Source of the DNA: Bacillota bacterium
GTDB lineage: Bacteria > Bacillota > Clostridia > Oscillospirales > Ruminococcaceae
DNA length: 64,000 nt
Direction: 5' to 3'
NCBI GenBank assembly: GCA_023460535.1
Contig: JAEWPV010000020.1
Span: 191,132-255,131, forward strand
This document shows positions 17,432-26,522 of the stretch, one piece after another; the stretch's first letter is position 1; every line of letters starts with the position of its first letter. The position numbers were made by a program, and so were the translations under genes. The notes under the pieces were generated by a model that was not told the origin of the DNA, did no database searches, and saw only the letters and a program-made list of their open reading frames with translations.

Positions 17432-18832
17432 ATGCAACGAATTGAAATGAAACAACTGTTTAGCAGTGCGAGCCGGTATGAAAACCAGGAAACCACAGTG
17501 TGTGGATGGATTAAGACCATGCGGGTATCCAAAACATTGTGCTTTATTGAAATCAACGACGGCTCCTGCTTTATTAACCTTCAGATTATTATGGATGAGG
17601 ACAGGGTTGCCGGCTACCGTGAGTTGACAAAGCTTAACGTCGGCTCGGCTATCCGGGTTACAGGCGGCGTTGTACTCACTCCCCAAGCAAAGCAGCCTCT
17701 GGAGATCCATGCAAGGGAGGTGACGGTAGAAGGTGCGTCCACGCCGGATTATCCCTTACAGAAAAAACGTCATTCTCCCGAGTTTTTGCGTACCATCCAG
17801 CATCTGCGCCCGCGCACAAATACATTTGGCGCGGCGTTTCGCGTACGCTCGGAGGCATCCTTTGCCATTCACCGCTTCTTTCATGAAAATGGGTTTGTAT
17901 ATGCACATACCCCCATCGTTACGGGTAGTGATTGCGAGGGAGCAGGGGAGATGTTCCGCATCACCACATTGGATGAAAATAATCCTCCCACAAATGAGCA
18001 GGGGCATGTCGATTATTCACAGGATTTTTTCGGACGGCAGACCTCGCTCACCGTTTCCGGTCAATTAGAGGCAGAGTGCATGGCACTTGCTTTTGGTAAG
18101 GTTTATACTTTTGGGCCAACCTTCCGTGCCGAAAACTCCAATACACCCCGTCATGCCGCAGAATTTTGGATGATTGAACCGGAGATTGCTTTTGCAGACC
18201 TCTCAGACGACATGTTGCTGGCGGAGCAGATGGTGAAATCGGTTATCCGGCATGTTTTGGAATCCTGCCCGCAGGAGATGCAGTTCTTCAACGACTTCTA
18301 CGACAAAGATAAGGCGTTAATTGCGCGGCTTACCCAGCTTGTAAACAGCGAGTTTGCGCGCGTAAGCTATACCGATGCGGTTGCAATCCTTGGGAAAAAC
18401 AACGCGGAGTTTGAGTATCCCGTGTCATGGGGTAGCGACCTGCAGACTGAGCACGAGCGTTACCTGACCGAGAAGATATTTGAAAAGCCGGTGTTTGTCA
18501 CCGATTATCCAAAAGAAATTAAGGCATTTTACATGCGGCAAAACGATGACGGTAAAACCGTCGCCGCAATGGATATGCTCGTGCCGGGAGTAGGGGAACT
18601 GATTGGCGGCAGCCAGCGTGAGGAACGCTACGACCTGCTTGTTGACCGGATGAAGGAGCTTGAGTTGAATACCGAGGACTACGACTGGTATCTTGACCTT
18701 CGCAGGTACGGTGGAACCAAACACGCGGGCTTTGGGCTTGGCTTTGAGCGTCTCTTGATGTACCTTACTGGTATTTCGAATATTAGGGATGTCATTCCGT
18801 TTCCAAGAACGGCCGGACTGTGTGAATTTTAA
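17432..18832 (+). CDS. asnS: Asparaginyl-tRNA synthetase
   Basis: AsnRS charges tRNA(Asn) with asparagine. The 466-residue protein has an N-terminal OB-fold anticodon-binding domain (TTVCGWIKTMRVSKTLCFIEINDGS) and a class II catalytic core: motif 2 is FGPTFRAENSNTPRH and motif 3 is GFGLGFERLLMYLTG. The RHAAEFWMIEPE segment distinguishes AsnRS from AspRS. GAGGAG lies about 11 bp before ATG 17432. Because AsnRS is present, the gatCAB complex nearby is likely used for glutaminyl-tRNA formation. Confidence 0.95.
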   Translation: MQRIEMKQLFSSASRYENQETTVCGWIKTMRVSKTLCFIEINDGSCFINLQIIMDEDRVAGYRELTKLNVGSAIRVTGGVVLTPQAKQPLEIHAREVTVEGASTPDYPLQKKRHSPEFLRTIQHLRPRTNTFGAAFRVRSEASFAIHRFFHENGFVYAHTPIVTGSDCEGAGEMFRITTLDENNPPTNEQGHVDYSQDFFGRQTSLTVSGQLEAECMALAFGKVYTFGPTFRAENSNTPRHAAEFWMIEPEIAFADLSDDMLLAEQMVKSVIRHVLESCPQEMQFFNDFYDKDKALIARLTQLVNSEFARVSYTDAVAILGKNNAEFEYPVSWGSDLQTEHERYLTEKIFEKPVFVTDYPKEIKAFYMRQNDDGKTVAAMDMLVPGVGELIGGSQREERYDLLVDRMKELELNTEDYDWYLDLRRYGGTKHAGFGLGFERLLMYLTGISNIRDVIPFPRTAGLCEF

Positions 18833-18895
18833 CACAACCTGTTTCAATGCAATATAATGGATTAAACTAAATTATGCAGGATTGAAAAATATATC

Positions 18896-18924
18896 TTGCA
18901 AACTGGTCGGAGCTATAATATAAT
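18896..18924 (+). promoter_or_regulatory. Sigma-A type promoter for the aminotransferase gene
   Basis: TTGCAA (18896-18901) and TATAAT (18919-18924) are spaced by 17 bp. A second overlapping TATAAT at 18914 is too close to the -35 box. The leader to the start codon would be about 47 nt. Confidence 0.65.
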
Positions 18925-18977
18925 GATTACGTTAAAATGATGTCACACATCAAGTTATTGTTAACAGGGGATTTAAG

Positions 18978-20264
18978 ATGAATAAGCTTCACCAGCTACC
19001 AAAACAACAGTTAGTCCAGCTTGAACAGCAGTGGTCCGACCAATATAGCAAGCTTATGGCTGCGGGATTGCGCCTTGACATGTCGCGCGGCAAGCCTTCT
19101 TCTGTACAGCTTAATCTCTCGAACGAGATGCTTAACTGCCTTTCCAGTGAAGACATTTTGAATTCTGAGGATGGCGCAGACTGCAGAAACTATGGCGGTA
19201 TCGACGGAATACCGGAGGCAAAACGCCTGTTTTCCGAATTGCTGGATGTCCCGCCGGAATACATCATTATCGGCGGTAACTCAAGCCTTAATATGATGTA
19301 CGACACCATCGCGCGCGCTTTGCTGCACGGGGTTTATGGTTCACGCAAGCCTTGGGGCAAGCTGGATAACGTTAAGTTTCTTTGTCCGTCCCCCGGCTAC
19401 GACCGCCATTTTGCTATTTGTGAGCACTTTGGTATCGAGATGATTACCGTTGCGATGAAACAAGATGGACCAGATATGGATGAGGTGGAACGCCTAGTCT
19501 CATCGGATGCATCTATCAAGGGAATATGGTGCGTACCCAAGTACTCAAACCCCGACGGAATAACCTATTCAGATGAGGTTGTTGCTCGTTTTGCACGACT
19601 AAAGCCTGCAGCAGAGGATTTTAGAATCTTTTGGGATAACGCTTATATCGTTCACCACCTAGAGAGCGGCGATACGCTTAAGAACATCTTCACCGAGTGT
19701 GTAATGGCAGGAACAGAGGATATGGTATTTGAATATGCCTCCACCTCCAAGGTAACATTTCCCGGTGCCGGTGTGGCGGCTATGGCTACATCAAAAAACA
19801 ATGCGGCATTTATTAAAAAGCTGCTTACCATTCAAACCATCGGTCCCGATAAGCTGAACCAGCTGCGACATGCGCGTTTTTTTAAGGATTTAGACGGTAT
19901 CAATGCCCACATGAAAAAACAGGCAGAGGTACTCATTCCTAAGTTTAATCTTGTTATAGATCAATTAAACGAGGAGCTTTCTCCGCTTGGAATTGCAACG
20001 TTCCATAAGCCAAACGGCGGATACTTTATCTCGGTTAACGTACCGGACGGCTGCGCCAAGGACGTGGTTCGTCTTTGCGCGGAAGCGGGTGTTGTTCTTA
20101 CTCCCGCCGGCGCAACATACCCTTACGGAAAAGACCCCAGCGACAATAACATTCGCATCGCGCCGACCTTTCCGCCTCTCGGCGAGCTGAAAGCGGCGAT
20201 GGAGCTGTTCTGTTTATGCGTTAAGCTTGTGTCTGTTAGAAAGCTCTTAAACCAAGGCGCTTAA
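18978..20264 (+). CDS. Aspartate aminotransferase, AspT/class Ic type
   Basis: This 428-residue PLP-dependent class I aminotransferase belongs to the group related to the Corynebacterium AspT enzyme (Pfam Asp_aminotransf, once placed near MocR). Seen motifs are RLDMSRGKPSSVQLNLS near the N-terminus, CPSPGYDRHFAICEHFG, KYSNPDGITYS, the FWDNAYIVHHL PLP contact region and the Schiff-base lysine in STSKVTFPGAG. It most likely interconverts aspartate and oxaloacetate. It has its own promoter and a strong terminator, so it is monocistronic. AGGGG lies 12 bp upstream of the ATG. Confidence 0.85.
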   Translation: MNKLHQLPKQQLVQLEQQWSDQYSKLMAAGLRLDMSRGKPSSVQLNLSNEMLNCLSSEDILNSEDGADCRNYGGIDGIPEAKRLFSELLDVPPEYIIIGGNSSLNMMYDTIARALLHGVYGSRKPWGKLDNVKFLCPSPGYDRHFAICEHFGIEMITVAMKQDGPDMDEVERLVSSDASIKGIWCVPKYSNPDGITYSDEVVARFARLKPAAEDFRIFWDNAYIVHHLESGDTLKNIFTECVMAGTEDMVFEYASTSKVTFPGAGVAAMATSKNNAAFIKKLLTIQTIGPDKLNQLRHARFFKDLDGINAHMKKQAEVLIPKFNLVIDQLNEELSPLGIATFHKPNGGYFISVNVPDGCAKDVVRLCAEAGVVLTPAGATYPYGKDPSDNNIRIAPTFPPLGELKAAMELFCLCVKLVSVRKLLNQGA

Positions 20265-20283
20265 AGACTATTTGAAAATGCAT

Positions 20284-20320
20284 ACGACCGGACAGTCCCT
20301 TGCTGTCCGGTCGTTTATTT
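20284..20320 (+). terminator. Rho-independent terminator after the aminotransferase
   Basis: A perfect 12-bp stem pairs ACGACCGGACAG (20284-20295) with CTGTCCGGTCGT (20303-20314) around a 7-nt loop, followed by TTATTT. Between here and the purB promoter, about 160 bp hold no recognisable gene. Confidence 0.9.
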
Positions 20321-20482
20321 CACGTAAACCACAAATACAAATATCGTTATAATTAGTAGAACCGAAAAGTCCATTTCAAACTGCCCTTTTCTCCCGGTGT
20401 ACAGGTGCTTTGTGCGGTAGGGTGGTATAGAATGCTTTTCTTCCGTTTTATTTTAAAAACATCGCACAACAGGATAAAATAG

Positions 20483-20491
20483 TGGTATAAT
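20483..20491 (+). promoter_or_regulatory. Extended -10 promoter for purB
   Basis: TGGTATAAT gives an extended -10 element with a perfect hexamer at 20486-20491. No good -35 box is seen at the right distance. The leader of about 60 nt contains a small hairpin (TGCGGA at 20509 with TCCGCA at 20524). No purine riboswitch motif was recognised. Confidence 0.55.
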
Positions 20492-20556
20492 GAATTTGTG
20501 TTTCACATTGCGGAGCTTGATCATCCGCAGACGTAAAATTTCGGAGGTGTTTTTGT

Positions 20557-21987
20557 TTGCACAACTCGTATGAAAGCCCCTTTTGCACACGGTATGCAAG
20601 CGAAGAAATGCAGTATCTGTTTTCCGCAGATAAAAAGTTTAAAACGTGGCGTAAGCTTTGGATTGCACTTGCCAAGGCGGAAAAGGCATTGGGTTTGCAG
20701 ATTACCGATGAGCAGATTCATGAGCTTGAGTCAAACGCCGATAACATCAATTACGAGGAGGCAAACGCCCGCGAGAAACTGGTGCGCCATGACGTAATGG
20801 CACATGTTTACGCCTATGGGCTGCAATGTCCTGCTGCTAAGGGTATCATTCACCTTGGCGCTACCTCCTGCTATGTGGGGGACAATACTGACATTATTAT
20901 TATGAAAGAGGCGCTTTTCGTCGTAAGAAGAAAGCTGCTGAATGTCATCGCACTGCTGCATGAATTTTCTCTGCAATATAAGGATATGCCTGCGCTTGCG
21001 TATACCCATCTGCAGCCCGCACAGCTCACTACGGTAGGCAAACGTGCGACATTGTGGATGAACGAGCTGCTGTATGATTTTAACGAGCTTGAGTACCGCA
21101 TTGCATCGCTTGAGCTTTTGGGCTCAAAGGGAACAACCGGCACGCAAGCGAGCTTTGTAGAACTGTTTGACGGAAACCACGAGAAAATTAAAAAGCTTGA
21201 GCAGTTGATTGCCACCGAGATGGGTTTTGATCGCGTTGTACCAGTTTCGGGGCAAACCTATTCCCGCAAGATAGATGCGCAGGTGCTTTCTACTCTGAGC
21301 GCTATCGCGCAATCCGCATCAAAATTCTCAAACGACCTGCGTATCTTGCAGAATTTTAAGGAGATGGAGGAACCGTTTGAGAAAAACCAAATTGGTTCGT
21401 CGGCTATGCCATATAAGCGTAACCCCATGCGCAGTGAACGGATTACCTCACTTGCAAGATACGTAATTACGAACAGCCTTAACCCTGCGTTCACCGCCGC
21501 AACACAGTGGTTTGAGCGCACGCTCGACGATTCTGCGAATAAGCGCATCAGCGTGGCGGAGGCGTTTTTGGGCACAGACGCAATCCTGAACCTCATGCTC
21601 AATGTGTGTGACGGTCTTGTGGTATATCCAAAGGTTGTAGCACAGCGCGTTGCCAATGAGTTGCCATTCATGGCTACCGAGAACATTATGATGCAGGCGG
21701 TAAAGAAGGGCGGAGACCGCCAGGCCTTGCATGAGCGGCTTCGGGAGCATTCACTAGCGGCAGCACGTGTTGTTAAGGAAGAAGGCGGCGCGAACGATCT
21801 GGTTTGCCGTATTGCGAACGATGAGGCGTTTCGTCTGACCAATGAGGAGTTGACAGGTCTTCTGCGCGCAGAGAATTTTACAGGAAGAGCTCCAAAACAG
21901 GTGGAGGAGTATTCCGAAGAGTACATTCTTCCACTGCTTGCCGCCAACCGTGATATTATAGGAGAAAAAGTAGAACTGGGCGTATAG
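20557..21987 (+). CDS. purB: Adenylosuccinate lyase
   Basis: PurB cleaves fumarate from SAICAR and from adenylosuccinate in purine synthesis. The 476-residue protein carries the fumarase/aspartase superfamily signature GSSAMPYKRNPMRSE, the HDVMAHVYAY histidine segment and TSCYVGDNTD. The start is probably a TTG at 20557: GGAGG lies 9 bp upstream and no ATG fits the conserved N-terminus (NSYESPFCTRYAS). The gene has its own promoter and is not linked to other pur genes in the window. Confidence 0.95.
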   Translation: MHNSYESPFCTRYASEEMQYLFSADKKFKTWRKLWIALAKAEKALGLQITDEQIHELESNADNINYEEANAREKLVRHDVMAHVYAYGLQCPAAKGIIHLGATSCYVGDNTDIIIMKEALFVVRRKLLNVIALLHEFSLQYKDMPALAYTHLQPAQLTTVGKRATLWMNELLYDFNELEYRIASLELLGSKGTTGTQASFVELFDGNHEKIKKLEQLIATEMGFDRVVPVSGQTYSRKIDAQVLSTLSAIAQSASKFSNDLRILQNFKEMEEPFEKNQIGSSAMPYKRNPMRSERITSLARYVITNSLNPAFTAATQWFERTLDDSANKRISVAEAFLGTDAILNLMLNVCDGLVVYPKVVAQRVANELPFMATENIMMQAVKKGGDRQALHERLREHSLAAARVVKEEGGANDLVCRIANDEAFRLTNEELTGLLRAENFTGRAPKQVEEYSEEYILPLLAANRDIIGEKVELGV

Positions 21988-21992
21988 TTTTG

Positions 21993-22021
21993 TTGACTTT
22001 TCCATGCGAAAACAATATAAT
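21993..22021 (+). promoter_or_regulatory. Sigma-A type promoter for secDF
   Basis: TTGACT (21993-21998) and TATAAT (22016-22021) are separated by exactly 17 bp. It begins only 5 bp after the purB stop and leaves a leader of about 135 nt to secD. The leader holds no clear terminator or known riboswitch. Confidence 0.75.
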
Positions 22022-22162
22022 ATTCGTTGTGATTGCCATTTTCCAATAGGGCAGATTTTTATTGTCTATGTCTTTGCAGGTGTTGTGCGCTTGCATGCGC
22101 AAAAAATGCTTGCAGAGGATGCAATAGAGGGAACGGCAAACTTTAACTAGGAGGATTGGGCT

Positions 22163-23560
22163 ATGAAAAAAGGCTCAAAAGCAACATTTTTTGTTGTGTT
22201 TGCGCTGATACTATTCCTGGCTGGAACGTCGTTTTTTGGTTTTAGCACCAAGTTCGGCGACGTTACCAAGGTTTATATCAAAAGTGCGGATGATATTCGT
22301 TGGGGTATTGATATCCGCGGCGGTGTAGACGTAACCTTTACCCCGCCCGAAGGCTTTGATGCAACTGATTCACAGATGCTCGCGGCGGAATCGGTCATTA
22401 AGCAAAGGCTTGTTACCCAGAACATAACCGACTACGAGGTATATACCGACACTGCAAAGGATCGCATCATTGTGCGTTTTCCATGGAAGGATGACGCGGC
22501 AAGCAAGAATCCAGAGGAGGCCATCAGCGAGCTCGGCGAGACCGCACTGCTGACCTTCCGCGAAGAAGCCAATGTGGATGCGGCAGGAATGCCCACCGGT
22601 GTAACGCTGGAAAAGGTTGTACTTGAGGGAAAAGATGTTAAGAGTGCTACTGCGGTCATTAACTCTCAAACCTCCAACCCGGAGATCTCGCTTGAGCTTA
22701 CCTCCGAGGGAGCAGCAAAGTTTGGTGAAGCAACCTCAAGGATGATTGGCAAGCAGATATCCATCTGGATGGATAACACCATGATCTCCCAGCCGGTTGT
22801 TCAATCTGCCATCACCGACGGAAACGCGGTAATCACCGGCGGATCGGTACCGTTTACTGCCGCAGAGGCAACCGAGCTTGCGAACAAGATTAACGGTGGC
22901 GCGTTACCGTTTAAGCTTGTAACTGAAAACTACAGCTCGATTTCTGCTACGCTTGGATTAAATGCCAAGGACTCCATGGTGCTTGCAGGCTTGATTGGGT
23001 TTATTCTTATTTGCCTGTTCATGACCTTCTACTACAGGTTGCCGGGTCTTGTTGCCAGCATCGCATTGCTGGGACAGGTTGCAGGCTTTATCATCTCGGT
23101 ATCCGGTTACTTCGAGTTTATCCCAAGCTTCACGCTTACTCTGCCGGGTATTGCCGGTATTATCCTAAGCCTTGGCATGGGTGTTGACGCTAACGTAATT
23201 ACATCCGAACGCATAAAAGAAGAAATTCGCTCCGGCAAAACGATAGAGGGTTCTATCGACCTTGGATATGAGCGCGGTTTCTCCGCGATCTTTGATGGTA
23301 ACATTACCGTTGTAATCGTGGCTGTTATCCTGATGGGCTCATTTGGACCACCTACCAGCATATGGGCTAAGATACTTACCCCAATCTTCTTTATGTTCGG
23401 CCCCTCTACAACGGGTGCCATTTACTCGTTCGGCTACACCTTGTTGATGGGGGTTATCTTCAACTTCATTATGGGTGTAACGGCTTCCCGTCTGATGCTC
23501 CGTTCTCTTTCAAAGTTTAAGGGGCTTCGCAAGCCTTGGCTGTATGGAGGTGTGAAGTAA
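22163..23560 (+). CDS. secD: Protein translocase subunit SecD
   Basis: SecD is an RND-family accessory subunit of the Sec translocon that uses the proton gradient to help pull proteins across the membrane. The 465-residue protein has an N-terminal membrane helix, a periplasmic-type domain (IDIRGGVDVTFTPPEG, then QRLVTQNITDYEVY) and a C-terminal block of about five membrane helices with SLGMGVDANVITSERIKEE, a SecD signature. AGGAGG lies 8 bp before the ATG. Its stop overlaps the secF start in TAATG, so the two are translationally coupled. yajC, a frequent neighbour, lies 32 kb away. Confidence 0.95.
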   Translation: MKKGSKATFFVVFALILFLAGTSFFGFSTKFGDVTKVYIKSADDIRWGIDIRGGVDVTFTPPEGFDATDSQMLAAESVIKQRLVTQNITDYEVYTDTAKDRIIVRFPWKDDAASKNPEEAISELGETALLTFREEANVDAAGMPTGVTLEKVVLEGKDVKSATAVINSQTSNPEISLELTSEGAAKFGEATSRMIGKQISIWMDNTMISQPVVQSAITDGNAVITGGSVPFTAAEATELANKINGGALPFKLVTENYSSISATLGLNAKDSMVLAGLIGFILICLFMTFYYRLPGLVASIALLGQVAGFIISVSGYFEFIPSFTLTLPGIAGIILSLGMGVDANVITSERIKEEIRSGKTIEGSIDLGYERGFSAIFDGNITVVIVAVILMGSFGPPTSIWAKILTPIFFMFGPSTTGAIYSFGYTLLMGVIFNFIMGVTASRLMLRSLSKFKGLRKPWLYGGVK

Positions 23561-24528
23561 TGTTTGATTTTATCGGAAAAAAGAAGATAATCTTCATACT
23601 CTCTTCTTCAATAATTGTGCTGACTATACTGGCTTCCTTGATCTTTGGTGTACAACTTGATATTCAATTCAAGGGCGGCTCCATCGTAACCTACAGCTAT
23701 GCCGGAGATCTGAATTTGGACAGTGTGGATTCCACGATTGAAAGTACTCTTGGGCAGCAGGTCAGCGTTCAAAAAACTGAAGGTGATACGGAGCTGCTGC
23801 TTGTTACCCTTGCAGAAGATAAAATCCTGTCGATTGAGAATCAGGCTGCTATGACCGAAGCGTTAACAACAGCTTTTCCGGACAATTCGATTGTGCTGGA
23901 GAATTCCTCCAACGTAAACCCCGTAATGGGTCGGGAATTTTTCTTAAAATGTCTGGTCGCCGTTGTTGCAGCTTCGCTGTTGATTGTTCTGTTTATCGGT
24001 ATTCGCTTTCGTAAGATCGGCGGCTTTTCGGCCGGCACAATGGGTGTAATTGCACTGATACACGATGTAATCATTGTGTTTGCAACCTTTATGCTGTTCC
24101 GTATGCCGATAGACGATAACTTTATTGCGGTTGTGCTTACAATCCTTGGTTTTTCCATTAACGATACCATCGTAATTTACGACCGTATTCGTGAAAACGA
24201 GAAGCTCTATGGTGGGAAGAAGGAACTCGGAGAGATTGTTAATATGAGCATCAATCAGTCATTGACCCGCTCGATTATCACTAGCTTGTGCGGTGTTATT
24301 GTAATGGTTGTTGTTTGTGTAGTTGCACTCATTAACAATGTAACGAGCATTCTGAGCTTTGCCATCCCGATGATCTTCGGTATGATCTCCGGCTCGTACT
24401 CCACCATCTGTATCGCAGGACCGCTGTGGGTGGTTTGGAAGAATTATCGCGCTAAAAAAATGGATTCCAATCCCGCAAAAAAGGGCAAGCCCGGAAAATC
24501 CGGCGGCGTTGGTAAGATTAAGATTTAA
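23560..24528 (+). CDS. secF: Protein translocase subunit SecF
   Basis: SecF pairs with SecD in the translocon. The 322-residue protein has an N-terminal helix (IIFILSSSIIVLTILASLI), the segment QFKGGSIVTYSY, and the conserved GFSINDTIVIYDRIREN motif within the C-terminal membrane block. The ATG at 23560 uses the last base of the secD stop and has GGAGG upstream. The tail after the last helix is basic (KKGKPGKSGGVGK). A terminator follows 17 bp after the stop. Confidence 0.94.
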   Translation: MFDFIGKKKIIFILSSSIIVLTILASLIFGVQLDIQFKGGSIVTYSYAGDLNLDSVDSTIESTLGQQVSVQKTEGDTELLLVTLAEDKILSIENQAAMTEALTTAFPDNSIVLENSSNVNPVMGREFFLKCLVAVVAASLLIVLFIGIRFRKIGGFSAGTMGVIALIHDVIIVFATFMLFRMPIDDNFIAVVLTILGFSINDTIVIYDRIRENEKLYGGKKELGEIVNMSINQSLTRSIITSLCGVIVMVVVCVVALINNVTSILSFAIPMIFGMISGSYSTICIAGPLWVVWKNYRAKKMDSNPAKKGKPGKSGGVGKIKI

Positions 24529-24544
24529 TAATAACCGTGCTTAC

Positions 24545-24579
24545 AAAAGACGAATTCACTTCGGTGGGTTCGTCTTTTT
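24545..24579 (+). terminator. Terminator after secF
   Basis: AAAAGACGAA (24545-24554) pairs with TTCGTCTTTT (24569-24578), ending in a run of five T residues. It separates secDF from the spoIIIA operon. Confidence 0.9.
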
Positions 24580-24697
24580 GCGTTGTCAAAGTATATTCTA
24601 TTTCATGCCGCTAACCTTTGTCCCATTCTTGGTTCTAAACGAAGTGGACAAACAATATACTGAATTGAGTTTACAACGAAGAAGAGGAATAAAGTAA

Positions 24698-25717
24698 ATG
24701 ACAATTTGCGAACAAGCACAGCGTCTTGAAGATGCAGCGACGATGTTGCCACAACAGTTAAACCTGCAGGTATGCGGCCTTCCTCAGGAGACTAAGGCAA
24801 ACATTCGCGAAATGCGGCTTCGTTGTGGCAAGCCGTTTGCGGTGAACCTCTCAAATAAGGATGTATTCCTAACAAATGCTGGGACAATTGTCGCCACAGA
24901 GACAGCGGATACGGTTTGTATTACACAAAGCGACATTGACCAGTGCTTTAGAAGATTATGTGATTATTCGGTATACAGTCATCAGAATGAGATGATTAGT
25001 GGGTTTATCACGGTAAAAAACGGTCATCGCGCCGGACTGTGCGGTAGTGCGGTGGTTGAAAACGGCAGGATAAGCGGCGTTAGGGGAATTAGCTCCATTA
25101 ACCTTCGTGTTGCACGGCAGATTTTCGGTGTAGCCGATGTTCTGATGAAGCAGATATTCAGCAACCGCATGACTGGTGTGTTAATCTGTGGCGTTCCCGG
25201 CAGCGGCAAAACAACCCTTCTGCGTGATTTGGTCAGGCAGTTATCAATGCGCGGTACACGGGTATCGGTTGTAGATGAACGAGGGGAAATTGCAGCCGTT
25301 TATTGCGGACAGGCAGGCAACGATCTGGGTCCTCGCTGCGATGTTTTGGACGGCTACCCCAAGGGAGAAGGAATTCTAATCGCCGTACGCTGCCTCGCAC
25401 CTGATATCGTAGTGTGCGATGAGATTGGCGGCGAGCAGGAAGCGGCAGCTTTATTAACCGGAATTAACAGTGGCGTCTCTATTATTGCCACGGTTCATGC
25501 TTCGGACAGAGATGAGCTTTTGCGTAAGAATCAAGTGATGCGCTTAGTTTTAGCGGGTGCGTTTGGGTACATTGTGTTTCTAAATGATGCGGCAAGACCG
25601 TGCTCAATCAGGGAGGTTGTGAGAGCAGATGAGCTTTATCCTAAAGGCGGGGGGAATGATGTGCATTGTAACAACCTGTACCGCAGTGGGGCTTTTATTG
25701 CGTCGGCGATTGATTGA
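24698..25717 (+). CDS. spoIIIAA: Stage III sporulation protein AA
   Basis: SpoIIIAA is the cytosolic ATPase of the SpoIIIA-SpoIIQ channel that links mother cell and forespore, related to secretion ATPases. The 339-residue protein has Walker A GVPGSGKTTLLRDL, a following VVDERGEIAAVY segment and Walker B IVVCDEIGGEQEA. In B. subtilis the operon is transcribed under sigma-E; no confident sigma-E promoter was identified in the 118 bp after the secF terminator. The 3' end overlaps spoIIIAB by 89 bp with the chosen starts. Confidence 0.94.
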   Translation: MTICEQAQRLEDAATMLPQQLNLQVCGLPQETKANIREMRLRCGKPFAVNLSNKDVFLTNAGTIVATETADTVCITQSDIDQCFRRLCDYSVYSHQNEMISGFITVKNGHRAGLCGSAVVENGRISGVRGISSINLRVARQIFGVADVLMKQIFSNRMTGVLICGVPGSGKTTLLRDLVRQLSMRGTRVSVVDERGEIAAVYCGQAGNDLGPRCDVLDGYPKGEGILIAVRCLAPDIVVCDEIGGEQEAAALLTGINSGVSIIATVHASDRDELLRKNQVMRLVLAGAFGYIVFLNDAARPCSIREVVRADELYPKGGGNDVHCNNLYRSGAFIASAID

Positions 25718-26144
25718 CCGTGCGGACTACCTGGAGCGGCTGATTGCGATGCTCGATTACCTTTCGGCTCAGATTAGCTATGTGCGCATGCCAATCGGGG
25801 AAATTGTGGTGCAGATGGCTCAGCAAAGCCAGTTTTCATGCCTCACCTTTTTGAATGAATGCAAACAGCTGCTGGCAAAGGGGGAATCGTTTCCGCTGGC
25901 GTGGAGATCAAGTGTGGCGCAGCATCGAAATTGGATATCCAAGGAAGACCTTGAGCGACTAATCTCACTGGGAGATATTCTGGGAACCACGGATGCACTA
26001 GAACAGCAAAAATCCATAGAAATGTATAACCGGCTGTTTGCAAAAAGCTACGAAACGGCAAGAACAGAATGCACCTCTCATGCCAGGATGTACCTGACCA
26101 TAGGTGTGCTTGCGGGAGTTGGCTTTGCGATTTTAATGCTGTAA
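25629..26144 (+). CDS. spoIIIAB: Stage III sporulation protein AB
   Basis: SpoIIIAB is a membrane component of the SpoIIIA complex with a cytoplasmic domain resembling GspF of type II secretion. The 171-residue product has an N-terminal hydrophobic stretch, YLERLIAMLDYLSAQISYVRMP and a C-terminal membrane segment ending GVLAGVGFAILML. ATG 25629 (GGGAGG 12 bp upstream) is given; ATG 25656 or 25659, just after a GGCGGGGGG run, are alternatives. It overlaps spoIIIAA. Confidence 0.9.
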   Translation: MSFILKAGGMMCIVTTCTAVGLLLRRRLIDRADYLERLIAMLDYLSAQISYVRMPIGEIVVQMAQQSQFSCLTFLNECKQLLAKGESFPLAWRSSVAQHRNWISKEDLERLISLGDILGTTDALEQQKSIEMYNRLFAKSYETARTECTSHARMYLTIGVLAGVGFAILML

Positions 26145-26325
26145 TACACACACAGCTAGTTGCATAGCCATTGTATATGGCTCAAAACTTGTAAACCACC
26201 GTTTTGGTGGGGATGTTTGGTTTGTCTCTTATTGCATTTTTCAAATGTGTTATAGCAAACGGGATTCATTCCGGACACTATTTCTGTTAATCAGTTTATA
26301 AATCGGCGGAACGGAGTATGCGGGT

Positions 26326-26520
26326 ATGGAAGTGGACTTAATTTTTAAGATTGCGGCTATCGGCATAATCGTAGCGGTGCTCAATCAAGTATTAATTCGC
26401 TCGGGGCGCGAGGAACAGGCAATGATGACCACCCTTGCCGGTCTAATTGTTGTGCTGATGATGATTATTTACGAAATCAGCAACCTGTTTGAGACGGTAA
26501 AAAGCGTGTTTGGGTTATAG
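26326..26520 (+). CDS. spoIIIAC: Stage III sporulation protein AC
   Basis: The 64-residue protein has two hydrophobic helices (IFKIAAIGIIVAVLNQVLI and LAGLIVVLMMIIYEISNLF) and the SGREEQAMM loop typical of SpoIIIAC. It is a small membrane subunit of the SpoIIIA complex. ACGGAG lies 9 bp before the ATG. Its stop is 2 bp from spoIIIAD. Unusually, 181 bp with two hairpins separate it from spoIIIAB. Confidence 0.93.
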   Translation: MEVDLIFKIAAIGIIVAVLNQVLIRSGREEQAMMTTLAGLIVVLMMIIYEISNLFETVKSVFGL

Positions 26521-26522
26521 CT

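Noticed and set aside
21258..22046. A 262-codon open frame on the minus strand across purB
   Set aside because: It is antisense to a clearly conserved gene, has no ribosome site or family motif, and its serine/arginine-rich composition is typical of a shadow frame.
22069..22128. A 19-codon frame in the secDF leader that might act as a regulatory leader peptide
   Set aside because: No ribosome site precedes its ATG, and it has no arrest-like motif; a secretion-sensing leader cannot be supported.
24590..24612. A sigma-E promoter before spoIIIAA (GTATATT followed by CATGCCGC)
   Set aside because: The -35 part is fair, but the downstream box matches the CATACAnT consensus poorly; I do not list it.
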